Shown here: piece by piece, positions 61,180-64,000 of the stretch
Numbering within the stretch: position 1 is the first letter of the stretch
Layout: every line of letters starts with the position of its first letter
NCBI GenBank assembly: GCA_947474455.1
Contig: CANJIL010000001.1
Span: 1-64,000, forward strand
Origin: Hyphomonadaceae bacterium
GTDB lineage: Bacteria; Pseudomonadota; Alphaproteobacteria; Caulobacterales; Hyphomonadaceae
DNA: 64,000 nt
Direction of reading: 5' to 3'
Notes under the pieces: generated by a model
Seen by the model: the letters and a program-made list of their open reading frames with translations, nothing else
Told to the model about the DNA's origin: nothing
Database searches by the model: none
Program-made: the position numbers and the translations under genes

Positions 61180-62843
61180 ATGTCAGACGAGAGCAAACCG
61201 CCGGCGGGTCCACAGACGGCTGATATCTTCGGCCGCCCGACACTGCCGCTTGATGCCTTCGCTGCGGTTGGGCAAAAACCGCTGCAGCCCGGTCAGACGT
61301 TCGCCGACCGTTACAAGAGCGAGGCCTTGATCGGACAGGGAGGCGCGGGCGCCATCTACTCCGCTTTCGACGAAACAAGCGAATAGAAAGTCGCGCTGAA
61401 AGTCTTGCGCCCCGGACTGGCGCCGACGCCGGACGCGCGCAAGCGCCTGGTTCGCGAAGCGATCATCGCTCGCAACATCCGCCATCCCAACGTCGTCGCC
61501 GTTCACGATGTCGGCCAGTCCGAAGGGCAAGTCTACATCGTGATGGAACTGCTGCAGGGAAAGAATCTGCGCTGGTGGTTGGGCGAGCAGAGCCGCCGCG
61601 GCGCGGACTGTTCCGTGCCGGCGGCCACGGCGATCATGCTCGCCATTCTTGAGGGGCTGGATGCAGCGCACGCGCAGAACGTCGCCCACCGCGACCTGAA
61701 GCCGGAGAATGTGTTTCTGCTGTCCGAACCTGGCGATGGCGCCATGAAGCTGAAAATTCTCGACTTCGGTCTGGCGCGAACGGACGGGCCACAGGCGAGC
61801 CATGTTTCGATGATGGGCACGCCTGTCTACATGGCCCCGGAGCAGGGGACCATGCCTGACACGGTGCGCCCTTCCGCCGATCCCTATTCGCTGTCGATCA
61901 TGTTCTACGAACTGCTCATTGGCGTGCCGCCACAGAGACATTGGCAGCCTCCAAGCCGAGGCAGGGCGGATGTCCCGCAAGCAATTGACACGCTTATCGA
62001 AGGAGGGATTGCCGACCACGCTCGCTCGCGGCCGCAATCGGTCGTCGAGTATCGCAATGCCTTGCTGGCGGCGCTTGCGCCTCCGAAGCCAGCTCCGCAG
62101 GCGCAAACACCTGTGCTGGCGCAGTAAAAGCCGGCTTCGATGAAGCCTGCGCCCCAGGCTGCTGCTTCAAAGCCTGTCGCATCCACGCCGCCGTCTCCGT
62201 CTCCGACGCCGGCCGTGAGCATACCCGACATGCTGAAACAGGCGCAGGCCTAGGCAGACACGGCCAGCGATATGGTGCATGCGAGACAAGCAGGCTGGAA
62301 CATTCCCTGGGACAATGCGCACGACGTGCTCAAGCGCGCTGCGAAGACCGGCGATATCGAAGCGAAGGTCGCCTATGACTATTTTCTTCGGAAGGGTCTA
62401 GGCGGCTCCTGGCCGGCGCAGCCGGACCCGGCGCGCGCCTGGCACCAAATCGCGGCGGCGCATGGGTCAGGCGAAGCGATGTGCGCTCTTGGGCAAATGG
62501 ATCGCTTCGGTCACGGTGGACCAAAAAATGCCGCGTCATCGATCGCCTGGTTCATCAAGGCAGGCGAAGCTGGCTATCCCCCAGGCGACTATATGGCGGG
62601 CTTTGCCTACAGCGCCAAGCTTGGCGACTGGGGCGGCGTCACCGATCTTCCCCGCGCGCGTTATCATTACGAGCGCTGCGAAGGCAGGCGAAACTTCCGC
62701 GATGATCCACCTCGGTGAGATGCTGGCCGAAGGCCGCGTCGGCCCCAAAGACCGTGCAGCCGCCAAGAACATGGTTTGAAAAAGCGGAAAAGGAACGCCA
62801 CCCATCGGCGGTCGACAAACTGAAAGAATACAAGCTCCGCTGA
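61180..62843 (+). pseudogene. Ser/Thr protein kinase with C-terminal Sel1-like repeats, multiply interrupted
   Basis: Start MSDESKPPAGPQTADIFGRP. The kinase domain keeps every motif: glycine loop LIGQGGAGAIYSAFDETSE, KVALKVLRPG (Lys), HRDLKPENVFLL, ILDFGLAR, MGTPVYMAPEQG. TAG at 61384-61386 sits between loop and Lys; TAA at 62125-62127 after APQAQTPVLAQ; TAG at 62251-62253 after LKQAQA. The frame continues without shift past all three. A Pro/Ala linker is followed by Sel1-like repeats (YDYFLRKGLGGSW, AHGSGEAMCALGQMDRFGHG) and then two frameshifts near 62680 and 62775 before WFEKAEKERHPSAVDKLKEY and TGA at 62841. No membrane helix seen. Five lesions in one gene that otherwise looks well preserved. 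Confidence 0.8.
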
Positions 62844-62863
62844 GACTCGCCCAACCGCAGCGA

Positions 62864-64000
62864 CTAGTGCGCCTCCGCCCATGTTTTCCCTGCGTGCGCC
62901 TCCACTACCAGTGGCACATTCAGCTCCAGAACAGGCATCGTCGCCCGCGCCATCGTGTTGGCGGCGACTTCCATCAGCTTCTTCGCTTCGCTCGCAGGCG
63001 CCTCGAACACGAGTTCGTCATGAACCTGCAACAGCATCTTCGACTTGAGCCCCGCCGCCTTCAGCGCCACCGGCATGCGGATCATCGCCCGCTTGATGAT
63101 GTCGGCGGCCGAGCCCTGCAGCGGCGCGTTGATCGCCTGGCGTTCACCAAACGAGCGCTCGGCTGAGTTGGGCGATTTGATCTGAGGCAGCCAGACCTTG
63201 CGACCGAAGATCGTCTCGACATAGCCATGCTCACGACCGAACGCGCGATGCTGTTCCATATAGTCTTGGATGCCCGGGAATTTCTGGAAGTACTTCTTGA
63301 TGTAGGCGGCTGCTTCCTCGCGCGGGATCGACAGCTGCCGCGCAAGGCCAAATCCCGAAATGCCGTAGATGATTCCGAAATTGATCGCCTTGGCGCGGCG
63401 GCGGATCATCGGATCCATGCCTTTGACCGGCACGTTGAACATCTCGCTCGCTGTCATGGCGTGGATGTCGACGCCTTCCTGGAAAGCCGTTCGCAGGCTC
63501 GGTATGTCGGCGACATGGGCGAGCAGCCGCAGCTCGATCTGCGAATAGTCAGCCGACACCAGAACATGCCCCGGCGCCGCGATGAACGCTTCCCGGATCT
63601 TGCGACCTTCTTCCGTCCGGACCGGAATGTTCTGAAGGTTGGGATCGGTTGACGCCAGACGCCCCGTCTGCGCGCCCGCCAGCGAATAGGACGTGTGAAC
63701 GCGCCCCGTATTCGCATCGATCGCATCGCGCAGCGTCTCCGTGTAGGTTGACCGCAGCTTAGACAGCATGCGCCAGTCGAGCAGGACTTTCGGCAACGCA
63801 TGGCCATAGGCCGCTAGGTCTTCCAGCGTATCCGCGCCAGTCGCCCACGCCCCTGTTTTCGTCTTCTTGGCGCCGGCGACATCCGCAAGACCCATCTTGT
63901 CGAACAGGATTTCCCCGATCTGCTTCGGCGAGCCAAGATTGAAGGGCTGGCCCGCCAGCTCCTGCGCCTCGGCCTCCAGCGCGCCCATGCGCTGCGCAAA
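62864..64000 (-). CDS. polA: DNA polymerase I, C-terminal polymerase domain (truncated by window)
   Basis: Runs off the right edge; the visible 378 codons cover the palm and fingers of family A polymerase. Motif A LVSADYSQIELRLLAHVAD, motif B RRRAKAINFGIIYGISGFG (O-helix), motif C LLQVHDELVFEAP, and the GRLASTDPNLQNIPVRTEEG segment are intact. Used in gap repair and Okazaki-fragment maturation. The exonuclease domains, if present, lie outside. Convergent with the kinase gene. Confidence 0.96.
   Translation of the reverse strand, partial: FAQRMGALEAEAQELAGQPFNLGSPKQIGEILFDKMGLADVAGAKKTKTGAWATGADTLEDLAAYGHALPKVLLDWRMLSKLRSTYTETLRDAIDANTGRVHTSYSLAGAQTGRLASTDPNLQNIPVRTEEGRKIREAFIAAPGHVLVSADYSQIELRLLAHVADIPSLRTAFQEGVDIHAMTASEMFNVPVKGMDPMIRRRAKAINFGIIYGISGFGLARQLSIPREEAAAYIKKYFQKFPGIQDYMEQHRAFGREHGYVETIFGRKVWLPQIKSPNSAERSFGERQAINAPLQGSAADIIKRAMIRMPVALKAAGLKSKMLLQVHDELVFEAPASEAKKLMEVAANTMARATMPVLELNVPLVVEAHAGKTWAEAH

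Noticed and set aside
8062-62253. Genome-wide reassignment of TAA/TAG to an amino acid
   Set aside because: rpsD, DUF6152 and trmJ and other intact genes end in TAA or TAG at the normal family length, so these codons are real stops here.
1-64000. CRISPR array, prophage or defence system
   Set aside because: No regularly spaced repeats, cas-like genes, phage structural genes or restriction/toxin genes were seen on either strand.

Overview
The window is a GC-rich chromosomal segment of an alphaproteobacterium, most likely Caulobacterales/Hyphomonadaceae-like. The placement rests on synteny: a three-part pntAA-pntAB-pntB transhydrogenase preceded by a COX4-like small membrane protein, xerD divergent from aroK-aroB, and bolA / J-domain gene / cobS / cobT. 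No rRNA, tRNA, CRISPR, prophage or origin was found. About 58 genes are listed; genes truncated by the window are trmJ (left edge) and polA (right edge).

Layout. 1-8 kb: trmJ end, a TerC-type metal transporter, rpsD, a PPK2 kinase, small lipoproteins including a tandem pair of GIN-domain (DUF2807) proteins, rimO. 8-10 kb: a decayed secreted protein and a chimeric GH75-like/aminotransferase reading frame. 10-14 kb: the pnt operon. 14-21 kb: two alpha/beta-hydrolase-type proteins and the tesA / ybbA-ybbP group. 21-26 kb: secreted proteins of unknown function, then a degraded accessory stretch with an IS630 remnant and a REP-like palindrome. 26-29 kb: a three-gene operon for a cytochrome c lipoprotein and two multi-pass membrane proteins, the best candidate here for an uncharacterised redox complex. 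29-39 kb: a serine hydrolase, a broken secreted protein, an RND pump with its adaptor, a broken TonB receptor. 39-47 kb: M14 peptidase, xerD, aroKB, a LuxR solo. 47-57 kb: bolA, J-domain, VOC, cobS, an accessory insert, cobT, DUF885 peptidase, phytase-like protein. 57-64 kb: broken MarR, lipoproteins, LOG protein, a broken deaminase, a broken Ser/Thr kinase with Sel1-like repeats, polA.

The most striking property is gene damage. Thirteen genes carry frameshifts, in-frame stops, a missing end or a fusion, while housekeeping and long genes (rpsD, rimO, pnt, xerD, aroKB, cobS, cobT, a 1048-residue RND pump, an 846-residue permease) are intact. Nine in-frame stops with clear same-frame continuation are all TAA or TAG, never TGA. 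Most frameshifts are repaired by adding one base, often in a homopolymer. Real genome erosion and long-read sequencing error are the two main explanations; the concentration in dispensable genes favours erosion, the homopolymer bias favours error. Coordinates of broken genes span all their pieces.
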